Below are positions 1-7,005 of a stretch of DNA of 12,884 nt, one piece after another (within the stretch, counting starts at the first letter, position 1; every line of letters starts with the position of its first letter). The DNA lies in contig JAJAYS010000219.1 in NCBI GenBank assembly GCA_026786065.1, positions 1 through 12,884 of the forward strand. The letters run 5' to 3'. The notes under the pieces were generated by a model. The model made no database searches. It saw nothing but the letters and a program-made list of their open reading frames with translations, and was not told the DNA's origin. Origin of the DNA: Polaromonas sp. Lineage in GTDB: Bacteria > Pseudomonadota > Gammaproteobacteria > Burkholderiales > Burkholderiaceae_C. The position numbers were made by a program, and so were the translations under genes.

Positions 1-41
1 GCACGCCGCGCTGCATTCCCCCCCCGTTATGGAGATCGTCC

Positions 42-1022
42 ATGCCCTGTTCCCTGAATCGCCGCGTGCTGCTTGCGGCGGCGCTCTCAGTCTGCGCGAG
101 CGTGACGCTGGCTCAAGTTCCGGGCCCAGCCTGGCCGACCCGGCCGGTCCGCATCGTCGTAACCTTTCCACCGGGGGGCGCGCCCGACACGCTGGCCCGC
201 GTGCTGGCCGAAAAGTGGGGCCAGTCGCTGGGCCAGACCATCACGGTGGACAACAAGCCCGGTGCCGGCGGCAACATCGGCGCCGATCTGGTGGCCAAAA
301 GTCCCGGCGACGGCCTGACGCTGCTCATCGCCACCGTCGGCACGCATGCGATCAATCCGGCACTCTACCCGATGATGCCGTTCAACCATGTCAAAGACTT
401 CACGCCCATCAGCTTTCTCGCTTCGACCGCCAATTTGCTGGTCGTCAACAAGGACGTGCCGGCAAAAACCACTCAAGATCTGATTGCACTGGCCCGCAAA
501 ACGCCGCTGACTTTCGGCTCGTCCGGCAGCGGCACCTCGATCCACCTGTCGGGCGCACTGTTCAACACGCTGGCCGGCGTCAAGATGCAGCACATCCCGT
601 ACAAAGGCCGGGCGCAAGCGGTGCCCGATCTGCTGGGCGGGCGCATCACGATGATTTTCGACAACATGCCGTCGGCGCTGCCGCTGGTCAAAGGCGGCGA
701 GGTGCGCGCCATTGCGGTCACCAGCGCCACCCGCTCAGCCGCCGCGCCCGACATACCGACGCTGGCCGAATCCGGCCTGCCGGGCTTCGAAGCGTCGTCC
801 TGGTTTGCGCTGATGGCGCCGGCCGGCTTGCCCAAGGAAGTGCAGGCGCGTATCAACGCCGAAACCGGGAAAGTGCTGGCGCTGCCCGACGTGCAGGCCA
901 AGCTGGCGCAACTCGGCCTTGACGTGGCGCCGGGCAGCCCGGAAGCGCTGGCCGCGCACATTCAAAGTGAAACAGCGAAATGGGCCAAGGTCGTCAAGGA
1001 GTCGGGCGCCAAGCTTGATTGA
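42..1022 (+). CDS. Bug-family tripartite tricarboxylate transporter substrate-binding protein
   Basis: Periplasmic solute receptor of the Bug (TctC-like) family, which binds carboxylates or similar small acids for a TTT-type permease. The 326-residue product has the usual family length. It starts with a Sec signal peptide: Arg7-Arg8, a hydrophobic stretch from about 9 to 22, and a likely cut after Ala24. Family hallmarks are visible: RPVRIVVTFPPGGAPDTLAR (34-53), the NKPGAGGNIGA block (71-81), and IPYKGRAQAVPDLLGG (185-200) followed by FDNMP. The start is supported by GGAG at 31-34, seven bases before the ATG. The aldolase-family gene begins 34 bp downstream on the same strand, suggesting one operon. 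No TctA/TctB permease genes are in view, so this is either an orphan receptor or served by permease genes elsewhere. The ligand cannot be deduced. Family assignment is very secure. Confidence 0.95.
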   Translation: MPCSLNRRVLLAAALSVCASVTLAQVPGPAWPTRPVRIVVTFPPGGAPDTLARVLAEKWGQSLGQTITVDNKPGAGGNIGADLVAKSPGDGLTLLIATVGTHAINPALYPMMPFNHVKDFTPISFLASTANLLVVNKDVPAKTTQDLIALARKTPLTFGSSGSGTSIHLSGALFNTLAGVKMQHIPYKGRAQAVPDLLGGRITMIFDNMPSALPLVKGGEVRAIAVTSATRSAAAPDIPTLAESGLPGFEASSWFALMAPAGLPKEVQARINAETGKVLALPDVQAKLAQLGLDVAPGSPEALAAHIQSETAKWAKVVKESGAKLD

Positions 1023-1056
1023 CTGCCCGCCGCAACACCCCACCGGAAGCCGCCCC

Positions 1057-1833
1057 ATGAATCTGAACATCGCCTCGCTGAAAGAAGTGGTCAGCGCCGC
1101 AGAATGGCAGCTCCGGGTGGACCTCGCCGCCTGCTACCGGCTGGTCGCGCTCTACGGCTGGAGCGATCTGGTCTTTACCCACATCACGGCGCGCGTTGCC
1201 GGTCCCGAGCACCACTTTCTGATCAATCCGTATGGCCTGATGTTCGACGAGATCACCGCGTCGTCGCTGGTCAAGATCGATGCGCACTGCAACCGCATCA
1301 TCGACGCGCCACCGGCCACCGATTTCCCGGTCAACCGGGCTGGCTTCGTAATCCACAGTGCGGTGCATGCGGCGCGCGGCGACATCGGTTGCGTGTTGCA
1401 CACCCACACCCGGGCCGGCGTCGCGGTCAGCGCCCAGCGCTGCGGCGTGCTGCCGATCTCGCAGCAATCGGCCTTCGTGCTGGCCTCACTTGGCTACCAC
1501 GACTACGAAGGCGTGGCCTTCCGGGCTGATGAGAAACCGCGACTGCAAGAAAGCCTGGGCAGCGCCAGCCACCTGGTGCTGCGCAACCACGGGCTGCTGA
1601 CGGTCGGCAAAACCGTCGCTGACGCCTTCATGCACATGTACCGCTTCGAGAGCGCCTGCCAGATCCAGACCAGCGCACAGGCCGGCGGCGAGCTGACGCA
1701 TTTCGACGCCGCCCTCTACGCCGGGGACGACGAAGCCGCCCGCTATGTGCGCGGCGGCGGCATGGGCGGCGGCTTTGTCTGGCCCGCGCTGCTGCGCCGG
1801 CTCGACCGCATCGACGACAGCTACCGGCATTAA
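1057..1833 (+). CDS. class II aldolase/adducin family protein
   Basis: Member of the class II aldolase/adducin fold family, metal-dependent enzymes that cleave or decarboxylate hydroxy- or keto-acids and sugar phosphates (relatives: fuculose-1-phosphate aldolase, ribulose-5-phosphate 4-epimerase). The 258-residue product has GWSDLVFTHITARV (34-47), the zinc-ligand pair in LHTHT (His115, His117) and a further His in LRNHGLLTVG (His178), so the metal site looks intact. The ATG at 1057 is preferred because GGAAG (1045-1049) sits seven bases upstream. The frame stays open further upstream but would then overlap the receptor gene. It lies 34 bp after the Bug receptor stop, so the receptor may deliver a substrate or precursor of this enzyme; that is inference. 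A Gly-rich segment (RGGGMGGGF, 232-240) lies near the C-terminus. The exact substrate is unknown; subfamilies of this fold are hard to separate by eye. Confidence 0.93.
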   Translation: MNLNIASLKEVVSAAEWQLRVDLAACYRLVALYGWSDLVFTHITARVAGPEHHFLINPYGLMFDEITASSLVKIDAHCNRIIDAPPATDFPVNRAGFVIHSAVHAARGDIGCVLHTHTRAGVAVSAQRCGVLPISQQSAFVLASLGYHDYEGVAFRADEKPRLQESLGSASHLVLRNHGLLTVGKTVADAFMHMYRFESACQIQTSAQAGGELTHFDAALYAGDDEAARYVRGGGMGGGFVWPALLRRLDRIDDSYRH

Positions 1834-1834
1834 G

Positions 1835-1884
1835 CGCAGCCGGCACCGGCTGCGGCTGCGGGACGCCCTGCAGTCCTGTTTTTT
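1835..1884 (+). terminator. probable intrinsic terminator after the receptor/aldolase unit
   Basis: Starting one base after the aldolase stop codon is a perfect inverted repeat, CGCAGCCGG (1835-1843) and CCGGCTGCG (1846-1854), with only two bases between the arms. A second, imperfect GC-rich stem follows: CTGCGGG paired with CCCTGCAG through a one-base bulge, ending near 1873. It is followed after five bases by six T residues at 1879-1884. Hairpin plus T-run is the expected shape of a Rho-independent terminator for the two-gene unit. The first palindrome could also help protect the 3' end. Termination itself is inferred. Confidence 0.6.
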
Positions 1885-1944
1885 AAGCAAAACTTGGCTG
1901 CAGCCCAATTAATACGAGCGTAATCAGCTATTAAAATCGTAGCG
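1885..1944. repeat. AT-rich intergenic element resembling a Comamonadaceae dispersed repeat
   Basis: This roughly 60-base stretch is strikingly AT-rich for the window. It ends in AGCTATTAAAATCGTAGCG, where GCTA and TAGC form short inverted arms around TTAAAATCG. The layout recalls from memory a short dispersed intergenic repeat common in Comamonadaceae chromosomes: a GGC-TC/GCAGC segment, a central GCG-containing palindrome, then AGCTATTAAAA-n-ATAGC. This copy would be degenerate. Only one copy lies in the window, so repetition cannot be shown here. The alternative is a plain AT-rich promoter region. Confidence 0.4.
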
Positions 1945-2209
1945 TCTGGGAGGCTGTAGCACGGTGTCACGCATCGTTACTGCGTTCGCGCACAGACCAA
2001 GGCGCCCGATCGGCCAGTGTGGCCCCTCGCCGCACGCCCACCTGGCAACACTCGACGTCGACGCTCGGCTGCTGCGAAAGTGCTGTAGGTCAAGCTCGTA
2101 GGTAGTTGTGCGGGATTGAGGCGGCGGCGCTTCGCGCGCACCATGCAGACGGCTTTGCCAAATAACAGCGGGCGCAGGCGCGACCCGAAAAAACCGAAAG
2201 AAACGCTCG
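1945..2209. other. non-coding stretch upstream of the 3HB-oligomer hydrolase
   Basis: With the terminator and AT-rich element just before it, this completes a 376-bp gap between the aldolase-family stop and the hydrolase start. Short open frames exist on both strands but show no recognisable domain, no convincing ribosome-binding site and no fit with neighbouring genes. No clear sigma-70 promoter could be picked out. The only ribosome-binding candidate for the downstream gene is a purine run near 2195-2203. The stretch may hold the promoter and leader of the hydrolase gene. Confidence 0.5.
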
Positions 2210-4360
2210 ATGCCAAACACCACTGTGATTCTCAAGACCGGCCTGCTGACCCTGGCATGGCTGACGCTGGCCGCCTGCGGCAGCAGCAACGACGACCCGC
2301 CGCCTGCGGTCAATTTGCCGGCCGAGGCGATCAACCTCAAGCCGGCTTATCTGGGCGGCGTGCTGACGACCAGCTACGACGGCATCGCCGACGATTTGCT
2401 GACCGCCGGTCTCGGCAGGACCGGCCTGGGCGCCGCCGCCCCCGTCGCCGCCGACCCGCTGAACCCGACAGCGGCCGAACTGCGCAAGATCGCGATCTTC
2501 AACAACTACCGCGCGATTCTGGACATCACGGCCGGCGGCGGCTACGGCTCGCTGTACGGACCGAACGTCGATGCCAAAGGCGTCGTCACAACCGGTGAAG
2601 GCCGGATCGCCGGGACCGAGTTCATCGCCTATTCAGACGACGGCAGTGGCACGCAGAACGTCACGATGATGGTCCAGGTGCCGGCCGGCTTCGACTCTGC
2701 CAATCCGTGCATCGTCACCGGCACTTCGAGCGGCTCGCGCGGCATTTATGGCGCCATAGGCTCGTCGGGCGAATGGGGCCTGAAAAACAACTGCGCGGTT
2801 GCCTACACCGACAAGGGCACCGGCAACGGCCTGCACGATCTGCAGGCCAACACGGTGAACCTGCAAAACGGCACGCGCGCCGAAGCCGTCGTCGCCGGCA
2901 AGGCGTCGATCTTCACGGCGCTGCTCACTGCCATCGAACGCGCTGCCTTCAACACGGCCACGCCGAACCGCTTTGCCGTCAAGCACGCACATTCACAGCA
3001 GAACACCGAGAAGGACTGGGGCAAGTGGACCTTGCAGTCGGTCGAGTTCGCCTATTTTGTGCTGAACGAGCGCTACGGCGACCTGGCGCGAGACGGCACG
3101 CGGCGGCTGAAAAAGCTGACGCCGGCCAACACCATCGTGATCGCGTCGAGTGTCTCGAATGGCGGCGGCGCAGCGCTGGCGGCGGCCGAGCAGGACACCC
3201 AGGGCCTGATCAGCGGCGTGGCGGTGGCCGAGCCGCAGATGCAGGTCACGCCCGACGCCCGGCTGTCGGTGACGCGCGGCGCCAGCACGCTGGCCGGCAC
3301 CGGCCGGTCGCTGTACGACTACACGACGCTGGCCAACCTGCTGCAGCCGTGCGCGGCGCTGGTGTCGCCTTCGACGAATGCGTTCAACACCGTGGCGACC
3401 TCAACCAGCTCAGCGGCGGTACTGGCCATCGCGGGCAACCGCTGCGCGGCGCTGCAGACCGCCGGGCTGGTAACCGGCGCCGACACGGCGGCGCAGGCGG
3501 CCGATGCGCTTGCGCAACTGCGCGCGGCCGGCTGGCAGCCTGAAAGCGATGTGCTGCATGCGGCGCACTATGCGTTCGCCACGCCCGCCGTCACGCTGAC
3601 CTACGCCAATTCCTACGGCCGCTTCGGCGTGCAGGACAACCTGTGCGGCTACAGCTTTGCCGCCACCGCTGCGACGGAGCCGAACGCCCCGGTGGCCGCT
3701 ACGCCTGCGTCGATCGCCAATTCCTTTGGCGCCGGCAACGGCGTGCCTCCGACGGTCGGCATCAACATCGTCAACAACCTCAGCGTCGGCGGTCCGCTGC
3801 GCGACGCGGCGTCTTTTTCGGCGGCCTCGCTGCAGGACTACAACGCGCCGGGCGCGCTATGCCTGCGCGCACTGGCCGGCGGTGCCAGCGCCAATGCGCT
3901 GCGGCTGCAGGCCGGCGTGCGCGAGGTGCTGCGCAGCGCCAACCTGCGCGGCAAACCGGCGCTGATCGTGCATGGCCGGGCCGACACCCTGGTGCCGGTG
4001 GCGTTTTCGTCGCGGCCGTATTTCGGCCTGAACAAGATCGTTGAAGGCTCGGCCAGCAAACTGTCGTACATCGAAGTCGCCAACGCCCAGCATTTCGACG
4101 CCTTCCTCGGCTTCCCCGGCTTCGGCGACCGCTTTGTGCCGCTGCACCGCTACTACGTGCAGGCGATGGACCTGATGTACGCCAATCTGAAAACCGGCGC
4201 CGCCCTGCCGGCCAGTCAGGTGGTGCGCACCACGCCGCGTGGCTTGACCGGCAGCGCCGTCAATCCGATCACGCTGGCCAACGTGCCGCCGATAAAGCCG
4301 GTCGCCGACGCCGCCGACCGCATCGGTTTTGCGGGCAATGTGGTGACGGTGGCCGATTGA
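2210..4360 (+). CDS. D-(-)-3-hydroxybutyrate oligomer hydrolase (lipoprotein form)
   Basis: Hydrolyses oligomers of 3-hydroxybutyrate, released by polyhydroxybutyrate depolymerases, to the monomer. The 716-residue length matches the 3HB-oligomer hydrolase family (about 690-720). The N-terminus carries a hydrophobic helix ending in a lipobox, Leu20-Ala-Ala-Cys23, so the protein is probably exported and lipid-anchored. Visible family blocks are TGTSSGSRGIYGAIG (170-184), the nucleophile region ASSVSNGGGAAL with Ser316 as likely catalytic residue, HGRADTLVPV with Asp592 and NAQHFDAF with His628. These would complete a Ser-Asp-His triad. The assignment of individual triad residues rests on remembered family annotation and position. 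The ATG at 2210 is chosen because it yields the complete signal sequence; its ribosome-binding site is weak. The gene stands alone, converging on the MFS gene 35 bp away. No phaC, phaA/B or phasin gene is in view. Confidence 0.92.
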   Translation: MPNTTVILKTGLLTLAWLTLAACGSSNDDPPPAVNLPAEAINLKPAYLGGVLTTSYDGIADDLLTAGLGRTGLGAAAPVAADPLNPTAAELRKIAIFNNYRAILDITAGGGYGSLYGPNVDAKGVVTTGEGRIAGTEFIAYSDDGSGTQNVTMMVQVPAGFDSANPCIVTGTSSGSRGIYGAIGSSGEWGLKNNCAVAYTDKGTGNGLHDLQANTVNLQNGTRAEAVVAGKASIFTALLTAIERAAFNTATPNRFAVKHAHSQQNTEKDWGKWTLQSVEFAYFVLNERYGDLARDGTRRLKKLTPANTIVIASSVSNGGGAALAAAEQDTQGLISGVAVAEPQMQVTPDARLSVTRGASTLAGTGRSLYDYTTLANLLQPCAALVSPSTNAFNTVATSTSSAAVLAIAGNRCAALQTAGLVTGADTAAQAADALAQLRAAGWQPESDVLHAAHYAFATPAVTLTYANSYGRFGVQDNLCGYSFAATAATEPNAPVAATPASIANSFGAGNGVPPTVGINIVNNLSVGGPLRDAASFSAASLQDYNAPGALCLRALAGGASANALRLQAGVREVLRSANLRGKPALIVHGRADTLVPVAFSSRPYFGLNKIVEGSASKLSYIEVANAQHFDAFLGFPGFGDRFVPLHRYYVQAMDLMYANLKTGAALPASQVVRTTPRGLTGSAVNPITLANVPPIKPVADAADRIGFAGNVVTVAD

Positions 4361-4385
4361 TTCACTAACGGGGCTGGAAACGCAA

Positions 4386-4408
4386 CGCGGCACGCTCAGC
4401 GTGTCGCG
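4386..4408. terminator. hairpin between convergent hydrolase and MFS genes
   Basis: A ten-base-pair stem (CGCGGCACGC, 4386-4395, against GCGTGTCGCG, 4399-4408, with one G-T wobble) closes on a three-base loop. The loop is exactly the TGA stop codon of the MFS gene, read on the minus strand. It lies 26 bp after the hydrolase stop codon and could end transcripts from both sides. No T-run follows on either strand, so it is not a textbook intrinsic terminator. Confidence 0.4.
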
Positions 4409-5643
4409 CTGCCCGGCCCCGGCAGGCGCACATAGGCGGTTGCGCCAGCCAGCAACAGCGCCGACATACTCGCAAAGACGGCGGCGAACGGCTCGATGCC
4501 CCAGCCGCTCGCGGCCGATGCAACCACGCCTGTAAACCACTGCATCAGTGCCACGCCGAGAAACATCGCCATCGTGAAGACGGCCATCGCACGGCCGGTC
4601 ATTTCGGCCGGGTAGGCGCCGCGAACGTCGGCGTACTGAAGCACCAGATAGCCCGACATCAGGCCGATGACGACCGGCCCGGCGACGTTCATCAGCAGGT
4701 TGTCGATGACCGCAAAGGCCGCGAACAGCGTGGCAGCAATCAGCGTGAAGCCGACAATCCAGCGTCGCCTTCGAAGCGGGCCGGGATCAAGCCTTCCGAA
4801 CAGCGGCGGGCCGAACAGTGATGCGACCGACATCGCAAGCGCCACATGGCCGCTTTGCACCAGCGAGAAGCCCTCGCGCCCGGCCAGCATCGGCCCCAGC
4901 CACAACCCGCGCAGCGAGATGAACGCGGCATAGCCCACCCCAGCCAGCAGCACGATGCCCAGCGTGTGCGGCAACGCGACCAGCGACGCAAATTTGCCGA
5001 GCGCCTCGCGAACCGACTCGGGCGGCGCTTTGCCGCCAGGCTGAGCCGGTTCATGCACCCGCCAAAAAATTAGTAGCCACGCGAATGCGGCCACGCCGCC
5101 GAGCACACCGAAGGCAACCCGCCAGGATGTGGCGGCGATCAGCAACGCCAGCGGCGTGCCGGTCGCCAGCATGCCTATCCCGCCAAGCCCCAACGTCAGG
5201 CCCGACACGGCGGCAAAACGCTGGGCTGGAAAGTGGCGCGCGATAAAAACCGTGCATCCCAGAAAGGCCGGCGCACAGCCGATTCCAATCAACACCTGCC
5301 CGGCCAGCAGCAGCTCGTAGCTGCCCGCCGTGGCTGCCAGCGCGGAGCCCGCAATGGCAATCGGAAACGCCGTGAGCACCGTCCGGCGCACGCCGTGCAG
5401 GTCAATGCCGATGCCCATTGCGAACTGCATCAAGGCGAACGCGAAATGAAACGCGCCGGCGAACAGACCCAGCTGCCGCGGGCTCAACTGCCACTCGCTT
5501 TGCAGCGGCACCGCCATGATCGCCGGCAGCGTGCGCCAGGCCTGGCTCAGGCTGAAGGCCGAGGCAAGCGCCAGCAGCATCACCCAAAGAGCACGGTTTG
5601 CAGCGGTCGCTTCAGCTTTGTCGGCAGCTGGCGCAGGCGTCAT
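4396..5643 (-). CDS. MFS transporter
   Basis: Inner-membrane carrier of the major facilitator superfamily; the substrate is not recognised. The 415-residue product is rich in hydrophobic segments consistent with about twelve membrane helices. These lie in two halves separated by a charged loop near 195-222 (WRVHEPAQPGGKAPPESVRE). A degenerate motif A lies between helices 2 and 3 (GIGIDLHGVRRTV, 77-89), and a related basic loop, FGRLDPGPLRRRRW (282-295), occupies the equivalent place in the second half. The ATG at 5643 is preferred over one 60 bases upstream because the extra residues are Pro-rich and unlike a carrier N-terminus. No good ribosome-binding site is seen for either. It follows slyD on the same strand after a 75-bp gap, so cotranscription is possible. 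It converges on the hydrolase gene. A link to hydroxybutyrate uptake would be speculation. Confidence 0.9.
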   Translation of the reverse strand: MTPAPAADKAEATAANRALWVMLLALASAFSLSQAWRTLPAIMAVPLQSEWQLSPRQLGLFAGAFHFAFALMQFAMGIGIDLHGVRRTVLTAFPIAIAGSALAATAGSYELLLAGQVLIGIGCAPAFLGCTVFIARHFPAQRFAAVSGLTLGLGGIGMLATGTPLALLIAATSWRVAFGVLGGVAAFAWLLIFWRVHEPAQPGGKAPPESVREALGKFASLVALPHTLGIVLLAGVGYAAFISLRGLWLGPMLAGREGFSLVQSGHVALAMSVASLFGPPLFGRLDPGPLRRRRWIVGFTLIAATLFAAFAVIDNLLMNVAGPVVIGLMSGYLVLQYADVRGAYPAEMTGRAMAVFTMAMFLGVALMQWFTGVVASAASGWGIEPFAAVFASMSALLLAGATAYVRLPGPGSATR

Positions 5644-5718
5644 GAGGTGGGTCGGTACCCGTTTCGCAGGCGCAGGGTGCGGCACGCAAGCGATGCCAGC
5701 CAACCGGGCGCAGCGGTT

Positions 5719-6195
5719 TTAGTGCTGGTGCCCATGCTCGCCATGCACATGGCGATGGGTGATTTCTTCGGCACTGGCGGCGCGCACCGCGAGCACCTTC
5801 AGCGCGATGGTCAGCGTCTTGCCGGCCAGCGGGTGGTTGCCGTCGAGCAGCACCACCGGCCCCTTGATCTTCATCACCGTGAAGACCTGTTCGTGGCCGT
5901 CCCCGTCGCGACCCTCCAATTGACCACCGACCTTGACGCCCGGCGGGAATTCGGTTTTCGGCAGCGTGCGCAGCAACGCTTCGTCGCGCAGGCCGAAGGC
6001 GTCTTCCGGCGGCAATCTCAAGCTGACTTGGTAGCCCGCCTCTTGGCCTTCCAGCGCGGCCTCGACCTTCGGCAGCGTGTTGCCGTAGCCGCCATGCAGA
6101 TACACCGTCGGCTCCTGGTCGCCCTCAACGCGCTTGCCGTCGGCGTCGCGCACGCTCAATTGCAGCGTCACGGCGGTGTCTTTTTCGATTTTCAT
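5719..6195 (-). CDS. slyD: FKBP-type peptidyl-prolyl isomerase, SlyD-like
   Basis: Cytoplasmic prolyl cis-trans isomerase and chaperone of the SlyD group of FKBPs, known in E. coli also for binding nickel and other metals through its C-terminal tail. The 158-residue product opens with MKIEKDTAVTLQLSV, followed by YLHGGYGNTLPKVEAALEG (32-50), a typical FKBP block. The insert-in-flap chaperone segment lies near 75-115, and the SlyD signature LDGNHPLAGKTLTI spans 117-130. It ends in a short His-rich tail (THRHVHGEHGHQH, six His in the last 13), shorter than the E. coli tail and without its Cys residues. The ATG at 6195 is chosen because an earlier in-frame ATG would add 44 residues unrelated to FKBPs. 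Upstream lies a 141-bp gap with a large inverted-repeat structure; downstream is the MFS gene. Family assignment is secure. Confidence 0.94.
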   Translation of the reverse strand: MKIEKDTAVTLQLSVRDADGKRVEGDQEPTVYLHGGYGNTLPKVEAALEGQEAGYQVSLRLPPEDAFGLRDEALLRTLPKTEFPPGVKVGGQLEGRDGDGHEQVFTVMKIKGPVVLLDGNHPLAGKTLTIALKVLAVRAASAEEITHRHVHGEHGHQH

Positions 6196-6234
6196 GGTGG
6201 CGTGGTCCAAGGTTGATGCGATGCCGCGAATTAT

Positions 6235-6311
6235 CGGTGGCAGGCAATCGGCAGCGCGGGCGTTGAGTGCAAAAAGCCGCGCTGCCGCCGGTTGCGAATT
6301 GTCTGCCACCG
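6235..6311. repeat. nested inverted repeat in the SPOR-slyD intergenic gap
   Basis: The outer stem pairs 6235-6248 (CGGTGGCAGGCAAT) with 6298-6311 (ATTGTCTGCCACCG) over 14 positions with one G-T wobble. Inside it, 6250-6259 (GGCAGCGCGG) pairs perfectly with 6277-6286 (CCGCGCTGCC), leaving a 17-base loop that contains an A5 run. An alternative pairing of 6244-6252 with 6287-6295 also exists. The structure fills most of the gap between the SPOR gene stop and the slyD start, both on the minus strand. It could be a terminator without T-run, an attenuator or slyD leader structure, or a REP-like repeat unit. The structure is read directly; its role is inferred. Confidence 0.55.
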
Positions 6312-6336
6312 GCGCGCCGGGGTGCATGCGAGGCTT

Positions 6337-7005
6337 TCAGCGGCAGCTGCGCAGCACCCGGTCCAGCAGTTGCGGCTTGATGGCATCGAGCTGCGACCGC
6401 AGGCTGGCATCGACCGCCGGCAGCGTCAGCAGGTCGCCGCGCTGCTCCGGCTTTTCTGGCAGCACGCGGGCACTGCGCACGCCTTGCGCGCTGAGCCGCG
6501 CCAGCGCGCCGTCGGCGTCGGCCTGCGACGTGAAGCTGCCTAGCGACAGTCCGGGCGCCAGCGTCCCGGCGCTGACCGGCTGGAAGCCGACGCCGAGCCG
6601 GGCGAGTTCGCTGCGCTTGATGGCCATTGCCTCGACTTCGGTAAAGCGCCCCACGTAGATCATCCAGCGCGCCGGCTCGTTGCCGGGGGCCAGACTCCAG
6701 CTTCCCGGCGGCAGGCTGGCTTGCAGCCGACTACGCAGCGCGCCCGATTGCGCCTCGTTGAACAGGCCGGCCTGCAGGCATTCGCCCGGTGCCGCTGGCA
6801 CGGCGGCCGTGGCTGGCGCTCGCTCGGTGGGCGGGCGGTCCGGCGGGCCCTGCAACTGCATCGCGTCGGGGCGAATCTGCTGGGTCAGCCGCTGTGGTTC
6901 GGTTTCAACGGCCGGCGCCAGACCATACGCCGCCAGCCAGCCGTGCGACCACACGTAAAAGCCGAGGTTGGCCAGCAGCAGCGTCAGAACCAATAGCCTC
7001 AACAT
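6337..7005 (-). CDS. membrane-anchored SPOR-domain protein
   Basis: Likely inner-membrane protein with a periplasmic SPOR domain, a fold that binds denuded septal peptidoglycan in cell division proteins. The 222-residue product begins with a single hydrophobic helix (LRLLVLTLLLANLGFYVW, 2-19) with little before it. A Pro/Ala-rich linker to about residue 75 follows, then a SPOR-like region of about 110-185 with two repeats of the core pattern: MIYVGRFTEVEAMAIKRSEL (115-134) and LSLGSFTSQADADGALARL (153-171). Cys76 and Cys221 lie outside the core. Its ATG lies upstream of the birA stop, so the genes overlap by seven bases (6999-7005), implying translational coupling. From memory, similar SPOR genes near birA in Burkholderiales are often preceded by a type III pantothenate kinase gene, absent here. 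Specific partners are unknown. Confidence 0.82.
   Translation of the reverse strand: MLRLLVLTLLLANLGFYVWSHGWLAAYGLAPAVETEPQRLTQQIRPDAMQLQGPPDRPPTERAPATAAVPAAPGECLQAGLFNEAQSGALRSRLQASLPPGSWSLAPGNEPARWMIYVGRFTEVEAMAIKRSELARLGVGFQPVSAGTLAPGLSLGSFTSQADADGALARLSAQGVRSARVLPEKPEQRGDLLTLPAVDASLRSQLDAIKPQLLDRVLRSCR

Noticed and set aside
1924..2340. Open frame on the minus strand in and beyond the gap before the hydrolase gene
   Set aside because: It runs into the start of the hydrolase gene, has no recognisable domain and starts without a ribosome-binding site.
5233..6216. 327-codon open frame on the + strand opposite MFS and slyD
   Set aside because: Antisense to two well-supported genes; Gln/Arg/His-rich translation with no family likeness.
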